Below, in pieces: positions 1 to 8,942 of a stretch of 64,000 nt of DNA. The notes beneath the pieces are model-generated. The model saw nothing but the letters and a program-made list of their open reading frames with translations, was not told the DNA's origin and did no database searches. The stretch spans positions 633,671-697,670 of the forward strand of contig NZ_BSFN01000001.1 of the NCBI RefSeq assembly GCF_027922365.1. The letters run 5' to 3'. Both the position numbers and the translations under genes were made by a program. Each line of letters opens with the position of its first letter. The first letter of the stretch is position 1. The DNA is from Pseudomonas turukhanskensis. GTDB lineage: Bacteria; Pseudomonadota; Gammaproteobacteria; Pseudomonadales; Pseudomonadaceae.

Positions 1-18
1 GTGTTGAACTCCTCTTGG
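1..18 (-). promoter_or_regulatory. Ribosome binding site of a gene starting just outside the left edge
   Basis: Read on the minus strand the first 18 bases give CCAAGAGGAGTTCAACAC: a strong AGGAG followed by eight bases to the window edge, the spacing expected before a start codon. A minus-strand gene therefore probably begins at or just beyond base 1. Because the upstream gene is an MtlR-like activator in the same orientation, the missing gene could be the solute-binding protein of a polyol ABC transporter; that identity is inference. Confidence 0.5.
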
Positions 19-223
19 CGGCCGGGTCGGCAGCGCAAGACGTTATTGTTTTTGTTTGACCGGGCTCGATTACACGCTTGCAGGCCACGGTGAACAACGC
101 CTTGCCTGCACCGCAATCAATACTTTTTTGCACTGCGCATGCAGGTGATTTGCCACGCAAAAACGAGCGCAAGCCCTTCAGCCTGGTGGCTCGCGCTGCG
201 CCAAAGGATTGTTCAGGTGTGAA

Positions 224-1129
224 TCAGTACTGGTTTTGCTCGGTCATCCGTTGCGTTACCAGGCGGCGGTAACCGGACGGCGTCATACCTTTTAGCTGTT
301 GGAAGCGGCGGTTGAAGTTCGACACGTTGCTAAAGCCCGACTCGAAACAGACATCGGTCACCGGCTTGTCGCTGGTGCTCAGCAATTCGCAAGACTTGCT
401 CACCCTCAGGCGATTGACGAACTCGACAAAACCGCGACCGGTGGCCTGTTTGAAAAAGCGGGAAAAATAAGTGGGGGTCATGCCCAGGTGTTCGGCCACC
501 TGCTCCTGCGTCAGGTCTTGAACGTAATGCTGAAAAATGTAATCCACCGCGCGGTTGATGCGCTCCACATTGCTCTCATCGGCCAGCTGGGCCGCGCGCA
601 CGCCGGAAAGCAACTGGTAATCCTCGGTGGCGGCCAGCAGCTCCATCAGGATCAGGAAATGGCCCAGACGGGCGATGCCTGTGGAGTCGGCGATGCGTTG
701 CATCAGCGTGCGCGCCTCGCTGATCAGCCGCGGACAGCGGAACTCGATGCCGTACTGCGCGCGCGCCAACAACGGCGCCAGGCCCTGCAATTCGGAGAAG
801 ACCGCGCTGCCGCTGTCGAGCACTTCGTCAGTGAAATTCACCAGCATGTCGCGCTGGGGGTACACCTCATCGGCGGCCACCTGGCTGATCCAGTTGTGCG
901 GCAGGTTGGGGCCGGTGAGAAACAGCGTGTCGGGGGCGAAGTTGCCGATGTAGTCGCCGATAAACACCTTGCCGGAACTGGCCACGATCAGGTGCAGCTC
1001 GTATTCCTTGTGGAAATGCCAGCGCACCAGGGGGCTGGGGAAACCATGCTGGCGATAGATCAGTGAATGGCCTTCGTGGTCATCCATCAACTCGTAGGAC
1101 GGGTCGGTAATTCGCGATGTTCGGGCCAT
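224..1129 (-). CDS. mtlR: AraC/XylS-family transcriptional activator, MtlR-like
   Basis: A 301-residue regulator with an N-terminal cupin-like sensing domain (about 20-150) and a C-terminal AraC double helix-turn-helix (about 195-295, including EQVAEHLGMTPTYFSRFFKQ and SGFSNVSNFNRRFQQLKGMTP). Length and N-terminus (EGHSLIYRQHGFPSPLVRW) resemble the Pseudomonas mannitol/arabitol operon activator MtlR, which lies upstream of and in the same direction as the polyol ABC transporter operon. The strong RBS at the left edge in this orientation fits. No typical polyol genes are visible in the window, so MtlR is a family-level inference; AraC membership is certain. The ATG at 1129 has no strong Shine-Dalgarno sequence. 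Confidence 0.8.
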   Translation of the reverse strand: MARTSRITDPSYELMDDHEGHSLIYRQHGFPSPLVRWHFHKEYELHLIVASSGKVFIGDYIGNFAPDTLFLTGPNLPHNWISQVAADEVYPQRDMLVNFTDEVLDSGSAVFSELQGLAPLLARAQYGIEFRCPRLISEARTLMQRIADSTGIARLGHFLILMELLAATEDYQLLSGVRAAQLADESNVERINRAVDYIFQHYVQDLTQEQVAEHLGMTPTYFSRFFKQATGRGFVEFVNRLRVSKSCELLSTSDKPVTDVCFESGFSNVSNFNRRFQQLKGMTPSGYRRLVTQRMTEQNQY

Positions 1130-1207
1130 GCTGCGCTACCAGATCAGGTGAGGCGGAGCGGCTAACCATAACGCCGGGGTGTGGGTCGTGCCCAGCGACT
1201 CGAATAC

Positions 1208-2413
1208 TTACCCGGAAAAACGTCGGTGCAGGTCAGGGAAGATTATTTGGGCAAACCATACGGGAAGGCCCGGGTAAATCTGCCTCGACTTCGCTGAAGG
1301 GGCCTCCACCACTCCCAACGTCACAAGCTTCTTGAGTTGCTCACCGGCCGTTTTGTCGATAAGCCCGGTGTACACCTTGAAGTCGGCGCGAGTGACTTCG
1401 CCCTGGGTCAGCAAAATATGCAGCGCCCTTGCCATCTCCGGCTTGATACCCGCTTGAACAAATGTCGGCTCCAAGCCGACAACGCGCTCCAGGCGAGTCC
1501 GCAGCGCACCTAGGCCCATCTGCTTTTCGACGTAGGCCATCTGATCGATACAGATCTGCAGCATAAATTCGACAAACTCGATAAGCGCCGATTGGGAGAG
1601 CAGCCCTCGTCCATCAAGATCGCCCCGCCGGGGTTGGTCAGCGGCGCGCAGCCGTGCGTAGTATTCGGCCTGATGGCGCGCCAGCCCACGCGACAGCGAC
1701 CAGAGCGGGGTGACCAGCCCAAGCTTGTGCAGTTGCAGGTGCGTCACCATGCGCACCAATCGGCCATTCCCGTCGGCGAACGGATGCACAAACGCCAGGC
1801 GATGGTGGTAAGCCAAGCTGCCCAGCAGTTTCAGGCGTGGATCTGCCAAGCGGCCATAAACATCCTGTAGCCGACGAAGCATCGGCATTACCGAGTCCCA
1901 GGCGGGCGCGGCATGGTTGCCGACAAAAACGTTGCGCTGCGCCTCATCGCGCAGTTGTCCGGGAATCAATCGCGAACCGTCGGCCAGTGTCAGGTCTTGC
2001 TCATTGCCCGCTTCAAATAACCGTCGGTGTACGCGGCCAAGCAACGCGGGGTCGAAAAAGTCCCGCCACTCCAGTGCAGCACCGGCTTGCCGGGAGAGGC
2101 GCTCCAGCGCCTCTTGAGCGCCGATATGGCTCATGGCCAATTCGTTCAGCTCTTTAACGTCGCGTCGAGGCGCCCGCGGTGAAAGTTGTGCAGGTTCGGT
2201 GTACTGGCCTTCGATCAGGTTGCTGTAGTAACTGCTGGTAATGCGCATAAGCCCCGCCAGCCGCAGGGAGGTTTGCTTGGGCAGCAATCCGCTTAGCCGA
2301 CCTGCTTGAATAGGCAGATGCTCGGCCGCATCCAACATACGTTGGGGGAAGTTTGGTGAGGGCATAACCGGGTTAAGCCATTCAATCCCGGAGATAAATT
2401 CCTGCGGCATCAT
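1208..2413 (-). CDS. Fic domain protein (probable AMP transferase), class II self-inhibited
   Basis: A 401-residue Fic/DOC protein. The catalytic motif HPFADGNGR lies at 210-218 with the usual His. N-terminal to it, residues 64-69 read SNLIEG, matching the class II inhibitory pattern [S/T]xxxE[G/N], whose Glu blocks ATP gamma-phosphate placement in known Fic proteins. The C-terminal 90 residues look like a winged helix (TRADFKVYTGLIDKTAGEQL). Fic proteins usually transfer AMP to hydroxyl side chains of target proteins; the target here is unknown. Two ATG codons are adjacent at the start. No antitoxin-like gene is adjacent, as expected when inhibition is intramolecular. The upstream region is AT-rich with repeated TCGGAT motifs. 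Confidence 0.9.
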   Translation of the reverse strand: MMPQEFISGIEWLNPVMPSPNFPQRMLDAAEHLPIQAGRLSGLLPKQTSLRLAGLMRITSSYYSNLIEGQYTEPAQLSPRAPRRDVKELNELAMSHIGAQEALERLSRQAGAALEWRDFFDPALLGRVHRRLFEAGNEQDLTLADGSRLIPGQLRDEAQRNVFVGNHAAPAWDSVMPMLRRLQDVYGRLADPRLKLLGSLAYHHRLAFVHPFADGNGRLVRMVTHLQLHKLGLVTPLWSLSRGLARHQAEYYARLRAADQPRRGDLDGRGLLSQSALIEFVEFMLQICIDQMAYVEKQMGLGALRTRLERVVGLEPTFVQAGIKPEMARALHILLTQGEVTRADFKVYTGLIDKTAGEQLKKLVTLGVVEAPSAKSRQIYPGLPVWFAQIIFPDLHRRFSG

Positions 2414-2435
2414 CGGTCTCTATTTTTTGGCCTTT

Positions 2436-2556
2436 ATCGGATATATATTCGGATATTTTTTCAAAAAATATTTTATCCGTTTGTCAGGATTTTAGCGGCT
2501 TGTGCAGCGTAGCACAGCGATTTTTAAGAGACTAATTTCGGATTTTTTTTCGGATC
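2436..2556. promoter_or_regulatory. AT-rich fic promoter region with repeated TCGGAT motifs
   Basis: Between the fic start and the next gene the sequence becomes AT-rich and carries ATCGGATAT (2436-2444), TTCGGATAT (2448-2456), an inverted ATCCG (2475-2479), TTTCGGATTT (2536-2545) and TTTCGGATC (2547-2555). Repeated and inverted copies of one hexamer ahead of a gene with a predicted winged helix suggest an operator, perhaps autoregulatory. This is pattern-based inference with no direct evidence of binding. Confidence 0.4.
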
Positions 2557-2582
2557 TTTTAGCTGGTTTACCGCTGAAAGTC

Positions 2583-3644
2583 TTAAAGCAAATTCATCTG
2601 CGCCCCCGGCGGGCAAAACTGGCTGCAATCCAGCTCGAAATCGCCACGCCGGTTCAGGTCCAGGCGTTTGATCGCCAGCTTGAACCGCTGGTTGAGCAGC
2701 TCGGCAAAAATGCCTTCGCCTTTCATGCGCACGCCGAAGCGGCTGTCGTAGTTCTTGCCGCCGCGTGACTGGCGAATCAGGCTCATCACGTGAGCGGCGC
2801 GGTCGGGGAAATGGCTGGTCAGCCACTCCTCGAACAGCTCGGCGATTTCCAGTGGCAGGCGCAACAGGATATAGCCCACCGAGCGCGCGCCGGCGTCTTT
2901 GGCGGCGGCGAGAATCTGCTCCAGCTCCATGTCGTTGATCATCGGAATTACCGGCGCCACCAAGGCGCTCACCGGCACCCCGGCCTCGTGCAGTTCCTTC
3001 ATCGCCCGCAACCGCGCCTTGGGTGAGGCGGCGCGCGGTTCCATGATGCGTTTTAGCTCGTCGTCCAGGGTGGTCATGCTGAAGGCCACGCTCACCAGGT
3101 TGCGGCTGGCCAGCTCACTGAGCAGATCGAGGTCGCGCAGAATCAGCGAGCTCTTGGTGATGATGTGCACCGGGTGGCGGTAGCGCAGCAAAATTTCCAG
3201 GCTGCGCCGGGTCAGTTGCTGCTCACGCTCGATGGGCTGGTAGGCATCGGTGTTGATGCCCAGGGCAATCGGCGCCGGCACATAGCCGGGTTTTTGCAGT
3301 TGTTCTTCCAGGCGGCTGGCCAGGTTGGTCTTGGCGATCAGCTTGGTTTCGAAATCAATACCCGGGGACAAATCCCAGTACGCGTGGCTGGGGCGAGCGA
3401 AGCAGTAGATGCAGCCGTGCTCGCAACCGCGGTAGGGGTTTACCGAGCGGTCGAAGCCAACATCCGGCGAGTTGTTGCGGGTGATCACGCTCTTGGCGAA
3501 CTCTTCGCGCACCTCGGTGCTGAAGGTCAGCGGGGTTTCTTCCTGATACCAGCCGTCGTCTTCGCGCTCCGAGCGGGTGGCGGCGAAACGGTTGTGCGGG
3601 TTGCTGGCCGTACCACGGCCGCGGGGCGGAAGAAACTGCGACAT
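2583..3644 (-). CDS. PA0069-type radical SAM protein, SplB-like
   Basis: A 353-residue radical SAM enzyme. The cluster motif CEHGCIYC puts three cysteines at 74, 78 and 81 (CxxxCxxC), and the flanking NPYRGC...FARPSHAYWDLSPG is typical of the Rv2578c/PA0069 family annotated as SplB-like or DNA-repair photolyase-like. The family is widespread but the substrate is not established; direct spore-photoproduct lyase activity should not be assumed. It is a single gene in the minus direction, separated by 85 bases from the transporter gene at 3729. The start ATG at 3644 is the first before the conserved N-terminus. Confidence 0.88.
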   Translation of the reverse strand: MSQFLPPRGRGTASNPHNRFAATRSEREDDGWYQEETPLTFSTEVREEFAKSVITRNNSPDVGFDRSVNPYRGCEHGCIYCFARPSHAYWDLSPGIDFETKLIAKTNLASRLEEQLQKPGYVPAPIALGINTDAYQPIEREQQLTRRSLEILLRYRHPVHIITKSSLILRDLDLLSELASRNLVSVAFSMTTLDDELKRIMEPRAASPKARLRAMKELHEAGVPVSALVAPVIPMINDMELEQILAAAKDAGARSVGYILLRLPLEIAELFEEWLTSHFPDRAAHVMSLIRQSRGGKNYDSRFGVRMKGEGIFAELLNQRFKLAIKRLDLNRRGDFELDCSQFCPPGAQMNLL

Positions 3645-3728
3645 GGCGCACCTGCAAACAAATAACTGGATATATATACAGTAAGTTGTTTGTGTGAGGC
3701 ACGCCAGTCGCGGCTATGAATTTTCCGC

Positions 3729-4724
3729 TCAGCGGCGCTCGGCAGCGCCTACTTCTTCGGTTTCAGTGCGCTCGGAAAAACGCTGGGCCAGCACCGCACA
3801 GACCATCAGTTGAATCTGGTGAAACAGCATCAGCGGCAGAATCAACAGGCCGATGGAGCCGCCGGCAAATAGCACCTGCGCCATGGGCACGCCGGTGGCC
3901 AGGCTCTTTTTCGAGCCGCAGAACAAAATGGTGATGCGGTCTTCCATGTTGAAGCCCAGCCATTTGCCCAGCAAATGCACGATGGTCAGCGCCAGGGCCA
4001 GCAACACGCAGCACGCCAGCACCAGGCCCAGCAGCTTGGGCAACGGCACCTGGTGCCACAGCCCTTCGATGACCGCTTCGCTAAAGGCGGTGTAGACCAC
4101 CAGCAGAATCGAGCCCTGATCGACATAGCGCAGCCAGTTTTTATTGGCGGCCACCCAGGTGCCAATCCAGCGCCGCGCGATTTGCCCGGCAATAAACGGC
4201 AGCAGCAATTGCACGCTTATTTTCACGATGGCATCGACCGTGGAGCCGCCTTCGCCGTGCACATTGAGCAGCAGCGCCACCAACAGCGGCGTCAGAAAAA
4301 TCCCAAACAGGCTGGAGGCCGCTGCGCTGCAAATGGCGGCCGGAATATTGCCGCGTGCCAGCGAGGTAAAGGCAATCGCCGACTGCACCGTAGCCGGCAA
4401 GGCACAGAGGTAGAGCATGCCCATATACAGCTCTTTACCGACCACCGGCGAGAGCAGCGGCTTGAGTGCCAGGCCCAGCAGCGGAAAGAGAATAAAGGTG
4501 CAGCTGAACACCAAGAGGTGCAGGCGCCAGTGCCCGGCCCCGGCAATGATCGCCTCCCGCGAAAGCTTGGCGCCGTGCAGGAAAAACAGCAGGGCGATGG
4601 CGATATTGGTGATCCAGCCAAAGGCCACCGCGGCCGTGCCGCTGCACGGCAACAGGCTGGCGGTGGCGACGACGGCGATCAGGGTGAGGGTGAAGTTGTC
4701 GGGAAGGAGCTTCGAGCGGGCCAT
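3729..4724 (-). CDS. Bile acid:sodium symporter-like transporter (SBF-like)
   Basis: A 331-residue integral membrane protein with about nine or ten hydrophobic segments, beginning LTLIAVVATASLLPC and containing the family region ATVQSAIAFTSLARGN and GSKKSLATGVPMA. It fits the SBF-like branch of the bile acid/sodium symporter superfamily, whose members move organic anions or related solutes across the inner membrane; substrate is not predictable. It is transcribed divergently from the AraC-type regulator at 4813, with 88 bases between starts, so that regulator probably controls it. Confidence 0.85.
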   Translation of the reverse strand: MARSKLLPDNFTLTLIAVVATASLLPCSGTAAVAFGWITNIAIALLFFLHGAKLSREAIIAGAGHWRLHLLVFSCTFILFPLLGLALKPLLSPVVGKELYMGMLYLCALPATVQSAIAFTSLARGNIPAAICSAAASSLFGIFLTPLLVALLLNVHGEGGSTVDAIVKISVQLLLPFIAGQIARRWIGTWVAANKNWLRYVDQGSILLVVYTAFSEAVIEGLWHQVPLPKLLGLVLACCVLLALALTIVHLLGKWLGFNMEDRITILFCGSKKSLATGVPMAQVLFAGGSIGLLILPLMLFHQIQLMVCAVLAQRFSERTETEEVGAAERR

Positions 4725-4812
4725 GGGTGAGGTACCGGGTAGCAGGTTGCCAAGAGTAGGCCGGGACTTTACCGTGGCACGTACTTACCGACTAACGCCA
4801 GAAAGTCAGAAT

Positions 4813-5616
4813 ATGCCGGCAAACGGACAGATTTCTTCCCCGCCCCTTGGTAAGCGCCGCGTTCCCGACATGCAGACCTTGCCGCGCCCTGTATTTGCGC
4901 GGGCCGAGTCCCTGCCGATGCAAGTGGGCACGCCGCGCCACAGTCACCCGTGGGTGCAGCTTTCCTACGCTATTCAGGGCGTGCTGCATGTGCACACCGA
5001 TGCCGGCAGCTTTGTCGCGCCGCCACAGCGGGCCATCTGGATTCCGGCCGGGTTGGAGCATGAAGTGATCAGCTCGCCGCACACCGAGTTGCGCGGCCTG
5101 TATCTGGATTGCGCCGCGACCGACTGGGCACCGGGGCATTGCCGGGTGCTCAACGTGAGCCCGCTGACGCGCGAATTGATCAGCCGTTTTTCGGCGTTGC
5201 CGGTGGAGTACGACGAAGCCGGTGCAGACGGGCGCCTGGTGCAGGTGATGCTGGACCAACTGCGCAGTGCCGAGGAAGTGCACCTGTCGCTGCCACTGCC
5301 CACCGATCCGCGTTTGCAGCAGCTGTGCCGCCGGCTGCAAGCGCACCCCGAAGACGGTCGCAGCCTGAGCGAGTGGAGCGGGCAGTTGGGGGCGTCGGAG
5401 AAAACCCTGAGCCGGTTGTTTTTGCGTGATACCGGGCTGACGTTTCGTGCCTGGCGCCAGCGTTTGCGGCTGCTGGGGGCGTTATCGCCGCTGGAGCAGG
5501 GCGCGCGGGTGACCGATGTGGCGTTGGGTTGTGGCTATGACTCGACGTCGGCGTTTATTGCAGCGTTTCGCCAGCAGTTCGAGTGCACACCGGGGGAGTT
5601 TTTTCGGCGGGTTTAG
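4813..5616 (+). CDS. AraC-family transcriptional regulator with N-terminal cupin
   Basis: A 267-residue regulator if it starts at the ATG at 4813; a second ATG at 4870 would give 248. The frame stays open upstream into the divergent transporter, but that part is antisense to it. The N-terminal half is a cupin (HSHPWVQLSYAIQGVLHVHT, PPQRAIWIPAGLEHEV). The C-terminal half is an AraC DNA-binding domain with paired helices (LSEWSGQLGASEKTLSRLF; VTDVALGCGYDSTSAFIAAF, CTPGEFFRR). The divergent arrangement with the SBF-like transporter suggests local regulation. Effector unknown. No strong RBS distinguishes the two starts. Confidence 0.85.
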   Translation: MPANGQISSPPLGKRRVPDMQTLPRPVFARAESLPMQVGTPRHSHPWVQLSYAIQGVLHVHTDAGSFVAPPQRAIWIPAGLEHEVISSPHTELRGLYLDCAATDWAPGHCRVLNVSPLTRELISRFSALPVEYDEAGADGRLVQVMLDQLRSAEEVHLSLPLPTDPRLQQLCRRLQAHPEDGRSLSEWSGQLGASEKTLSRLFLRDTGLTFRAWRQRLRLLGALSPLEQGARVTDVALGCGYDSTSAFIAAFRQQFECTPGEFFRRV

Positions 5617-5640
5617 ATCGATCAGCCTGGCCCTGACACC

Positions 5641-5735
5641 GTCATCCCAGCGAAGGCTGGGATCCAGAATGTCGTGCCTTGTGCAGATGTATGTCTCTCC
5701 CAGAATTCTGGGTCCCAGCCTGCGCTGGGACGACG
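5641..5735. repeat. Palindromic GTCATCCC...CCAGAAT repeat pair
   Basis: Two oppositely oriented hairpin arms (5641-5670 and about 5701-5735) with tips GCGAAGGC and GCCTGCGC, separated by a 30-base spacer. Each arm is itself a short palindrome, and the arms face each other with GTC ends outward. The same family occurs at 18658-18752, 30001-30026 and 38831-38911. It sits between the convergent ends of the AraC gene and the DUF1835 gene, so it may also act as a bidirectional transcription barrier. Confidence 0.8.
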
Positions 5736-5741
5736 GTGGGT

Positions 5742-6509
5742 TCAGGATTGTTTGCGCACATCAAGCTCGGAATAGGTATGCACGTCGGCATCCGCCGAGA
5801 GCTCCAGTCTTCCCGCCTTCGCCAATTCCCTTGCCCGCCAGAACAGAAAAAAGTCCGTCGCGAAAAACCCATCGCTACGCCCCATCACCTCGGCCATCGC
5901 CCGCGCCAGTGGTTGCCATTGGTCGCTGCAGGCGGCGAGCAGAGCGCTGTCTATCACGCGGTAGTCTTCGCCATGAAAGGCGTCGTTGACCCAGCGCCTC
6001 ACCACCGCGTTTTGTGCTACCGCCTGTTTCCATTGCGCGGCCAGGCGCTGGCGCCGGGCGGGGCTTACCAGCCTGGGTTCGTACAATTTCAGCAGTTCAT
6101 CCGGCGCATGCATGGCCACTGCGCGGCGCCACGCTACGCGGCTGTCGCCGGTGCCGCAGGGCACTTCGAAAAACGGCAGGTGACTGTGTTGCAGCGCGGC
6201 GGCGACGCGGCACAGCATCAGCTGTTCGGAGCAGCTGTCGCCGTGCCACAGCGTGACCGGTTCGGTGTGCGTGGCCAGGCTTTGCAGCCAGGTCACGTCA
6301 TCGCCAAGGGTAGAAAAATCGGGAGCCGGTTGGACGGCCGTTGGCCAAACCGCCTGCCAGAACGCCGCGCGCGCGGTGCAGGGTGGTCTATCGACATCCA
6401 CCAGCGGCCCCACGGCCAGGTCATCGCGTAGCACCTGCAACGACAGCTCCTCACCCACCACCTGGGTGACGCCTTCAACCGCATTGTCGCCGCACACCAC
6501 GTGCCACAT
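5742..6509 (-). CDS. DUF1835 domain protein
   Basis: A 255-residue protein starting WHVVCGDNAVEGVTQ, the N-terminal signature of the DUF1835 family, with a later DUF3658-like half (RLVSPARRQRLAAQWK, DYRVIDSALLAAC). Function is unknown; the glycine-rich first strand has been compared to nucleotide-binding folds, but I see no catalytic motif. It is last in a minus-strand run prlC - zinc ribbon - DUF1835, with its ATG only 3 bases after the zinc-ribbon gene stop, so it is very likely cotranscribed and translationally linked. Confidence 0.75.
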   Translation of the reverse strand: MWHVVCGDNAVEGVTQVVGEELSLQVLRDDLAVGPLVDVDRPPCTARAAFWQAVWPTAVQPAPDFSTLGDDVTWLQSLATHTEPVTLWHGDSCSEQLMLCRVAAALQHSHLPFFEVPCGTGDSRVAWRRAVAMHAPDELLKLYEPRLVSPARRQRLAAQWKQAVAQNAVVRRWVNDAFHGEDYRVIDSALLAACSDQWQPLARAMAEVMGRSDGFFATDFFLFWRARELAKAGRLELSADADVHTYSELDVRKQS

Positions 6510-6512
6510 AGG

Positions 6513-6779
6513 TTATTCCGCTGGCTTTTTAAGTTTCGGATTAGGGAAGAACTGCACGCCCTGAACCTTGGGGTCCGCCGGTTTTACCGCGATCTTGTTG
6601 ACCCGCGTGCCCAACTCTCTGGGCACCGACTGGCCTTGTTCATTCAAGGTATCAGCGTAGCCGCAGGCCACGCATTCGCGGTGCGGCGTGCCGTCCACGT
6701 CCCACATCTGGATCTTGTCGCTCTCGCTGCAGGCCGGGCAAACGGCCCCGGCGATAAAGCGTTTTTTGCCGATTGCCAT
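6513..6779 (-). CDS. YheV-family small zinc ribbon protein
   Basis: An 88-residue protein with two cysteine pairs, CPAC near residue 14 and CVAC near residue 36, spaced like a zinc ribbon; the start MAIGKKRFIAGAVCPAC matches the YheV family. Function is unknown. Its ATG overlaps the prlC stop by one base (TAATG), which indicates translational coupling, and the same prlC-YheV pairing is seen in P. aeruginosa and enteric bacteria. A tail of about 40 residues rich in Pro and Lys follows the ribbon. Confidence 0.85.
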   Translation of the reverse strand: MAIGKKRFIAGAVCPACSESDKIQMWDVDGTPHRECVACGYADTLNEQGQSVPRELGTRVNKIAVKPADPKVQGVQFFPNPKLKKPAE

Positions 6780-8827
6780 TACGCCGCCTCCGCACTCAGG
6801 CCGAGGTGACGCAGCAGTGCATCGATGCTTGGCTCACGGCCGCGGAAGTCGACGAACAGCACCATCGGCGCCTGCGAGCCGCCCCGGGCCAGAATGGCTT
6901 CGCGGAATGCGCGGCCGGTTTCGGCATTGAGCACGCCGTCTTCCTCGAACTTGGAGAAGGCATCGGCCGAGAGCACCTCGGCCCACTTGTAGCTGTAGTA
7001 ACCGGCCGCGTAACCGCCGGCAAAGATATGCGCAAAGCTGTTGGGGAAGCGGTTGTACGCCGGTGGGCGCATGACCGACACCTCGGCGCGTATGCCTTCG
7101 AGCACGTCAAGCACCGAACGGCCGTCGCCATGGGTGGCGTGCAGTTCGAAGTCGAACAGGGAGAATTCGACTTGCCGCGCCATCATCAGGCCGGACTGGA
7201 AGTTTTTCGCCGCGAGCATTTTTTCCAGCAGGTCTTGCGGCAGCGCTTCGCCGGTTTTGTAGTGCCCGGAAATCAGTGCCAGGCCCTCGGGCTCCCAGCA
7301 CCAGTTCTCCATAAATTGGCTTGGCAGCTCGACCGCATCCCAGGCCACGCCGTTGATGCCCGACGCGCCGGCGTGCTCGACGCGGGTCAGCAGGTGGTGC
7401 AGGCCATGGCCAAATTCGTGGAACAGGGTGGTGACTTCGTCGTGGGTCAGCAGCGCTGGCTGGTCGCCCACGGCCGGAGTGAAGTTGCACACCAGGTTGG
7501 CGACCGGGCTGACCACCTTGCCAGCGGCGGTACGGCGTTTGTCACGCGCGCCGTCCATCCAGGCACCGCCGCGCTTGTTGGCGCGGGCATAGAGGTCGAA
7601 AAAGAAGCGGCCCACGTGCTGGCCGTTTTCCTTGATCTCGAACAGGCGTACATCCGGGTGCCAGGTGTCGAAGCCTTTGAGTTCGGCGATTTCGATGCCG
7701 TAGAGCTTCTGCACGATGTCGAACAGGCCGCTCAGTACTTTGTCGATGGGGAAGTAGGCGCGCAGGGTTTCCTGGGAAATGCTGTAGCGCTGCTCACGCA
7801 GTTTTTCGCTGTAGTAGCCCACGTCCCAGCTTTGCAGGTCGTTGCAACCCTGCTCGGCGGCGTAGGCCTTGAGTTCGGCCAGGTCCTGCGCGGCAAACGG
7901 CTTGCTGCGCTGGGCCAGGTCGCGCAGGAAGCTCAGCACCTGCTCGTTGTTCTCGGCCATCTTGGTGGCCAGGCTCAGTTCCGAGTAGTTGGCAAAGCCC
8001 AGCAGCTTGGCCAGCTCCTGGCGCAGGTCGAGGATTTCGGCCATGACCGGGCCGTTGTCGTTCTTGCCGGCATTCGGGCCCTGGTCCGAGGCGCGGGTGC
8101 AGTACGCGGCGTACAGCTCTTCACGCAGGGCGCGATCGTTGGCGTAGGTCATTACCGCGTAGTAGCTGGGGAATTCCAGGCTGATCAACCAGCCGTCCAG
8201 TTCCTTGGCCTGCGCGGCCTGGGCCATTTGCGCCTTGGCCGAATCCGGCAAACCGTCCAGGGCGTCTTCGTCGAGGATGTGTTTGCTCCAGGCCTGGGTG
8301 GCGTCGAGCAACTGGTTCGAGAAGCGGCTGCCCAGCTCCGAGAGTTTCATCTGGATGGCGCCATAACGCTGCTGCTCGGCCGCCGGCAGGTCGATACCGG
8401 AGAGGCGGAAATCACGCAGGGCGTTTTGCAAGATGGTGGTTTGCGCCACGTCAAAGCTGGCCGCCGCCGGGCTGTTGGCCAGGGCTTCATAGGCCTGGAA
8501 CAACGCGCGATTCTGGCCCAGCTCTGTCCAGTATTCCGACAGCTTGGGCAGGCAGGCCTCGTAGGCCTGACGCAGCTCGGCGTTATTGCACACCGCATTG
8601 AGGTGGCTGACCGGGCTCCAGGCGCGCCCCAGGCGTTCGCCCTGTTCGTCCAGCGCCAGCACCAGGCCGTCCCAGGTCGGGGTTTGCGGCTGCTCGGCCA
8701 ACAGCTTGGCCAGCGCTTCGCGGCCTTCACGCAGCAGCGTGTCGACGGCGGGTTCAACGTGTTCGGGACGAATGGCGGAGTAGGGTGGGAGGTCGAAGGC
8801 TTGCAGTAGAGGGTTGTTCTCGCTCAC
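6779..8827 (-). CDS. prlC: Oligopeptidase A (M3 metallopeptidase)
   Basis: A cytosolic zinc oligopeptidase of the thimet family, which degrades short peptides, including released signal peptides. The zinc motif HEFGHGLHH lies near residue 470, and the protein opens NPLLQAFDLPPYSAIRPEHV as in PrlC. Two GTG starts exist: 8836 (685 residues) and 8827 (682). An AGGTGA at 8838-8833 sits five bases before the second GTG and overlaps the first, so 8827 is preferred. It heads an operon with the YheV zinc ribbon (one-base overlap) and the DUF1835 gene. Confidence 0.95.
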   Translation of the reverse strand: MSENNPLLQAFDLPPYSAIRPEHVEPAVDTLLREGREALAKLLAEQPQTPTWDGLVLALDEQGERLGRAWSPVSHLNAVCNNAELRQAYEACLPKLSEYWTELGQNRALFQAYEALANSPAAASFDVAQTTILQNALRDFRLSGIDLPAAEQQRYGAIQMKLSELGSRFSNQLLDATQAWSKHILDEDALDGLPDSAKAQMAQAAQAKELDGWLISLEFPSYYAVMTYANDRALREELYAAYCTRASDQGPNAGKNDNGPVMAEILDLRQELAKLLGFANYSELSLATKMAENNEQVLSFLRDLAQRSKPFAAQDLAELKAYAAEQGCNDLQSWDVGYYSEKLREQRYSISQETLRAYFPIDKVLSGLFDIVQKLYGIEIAELKGFDTWHPDVRLFEIKENGQHVGRFFFDLYARANKRGGAWMDGARDKRRTAAGKVVSPVANLVCNFTPAVGDQPALLTHDEVTTLFHEFGHGLHHLLTRVEHAGASGINGVAWDAVELPSQFMENWCWEPEGLALISGHYKTGEALPQDLLEKMLAAKNFQSGLMMARQVEFSLFDFELHATHGDGRSVLDVLEGIRAEVSVMRPPAYNRFPNSFAHIFAGGYAAGYYSYKWAEVLSADAFSKFEEDGVLNAETGRAFREAILARGGSQAPMVLFVDFRGREPSIDALLRHLGLSAEAA

Positions 8828-8942
8828 GACGGTCACCTGTCTGGCTGGGAAATTCGGGCTGAAGCTTATTGGATGCGCTTCAGCAGATATGGCGCCATCT
8901 TAATTACAATCAACCCTTAACGCAGCTTTCGAGGTTTCTATC

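Noticed and set aside
299..1066. 255-codon open frame on the plus strand
   Set aside because: Antisense to the AraC gene mtlR, which has clear domains.
6773..8809. 678-codon open frame on the plus strand
   Set aside because: It is exactly antisense to prlC and arises from codon bias in GC-rich DNA; composition is His/Gln/Val/Gly-rich with no domain.
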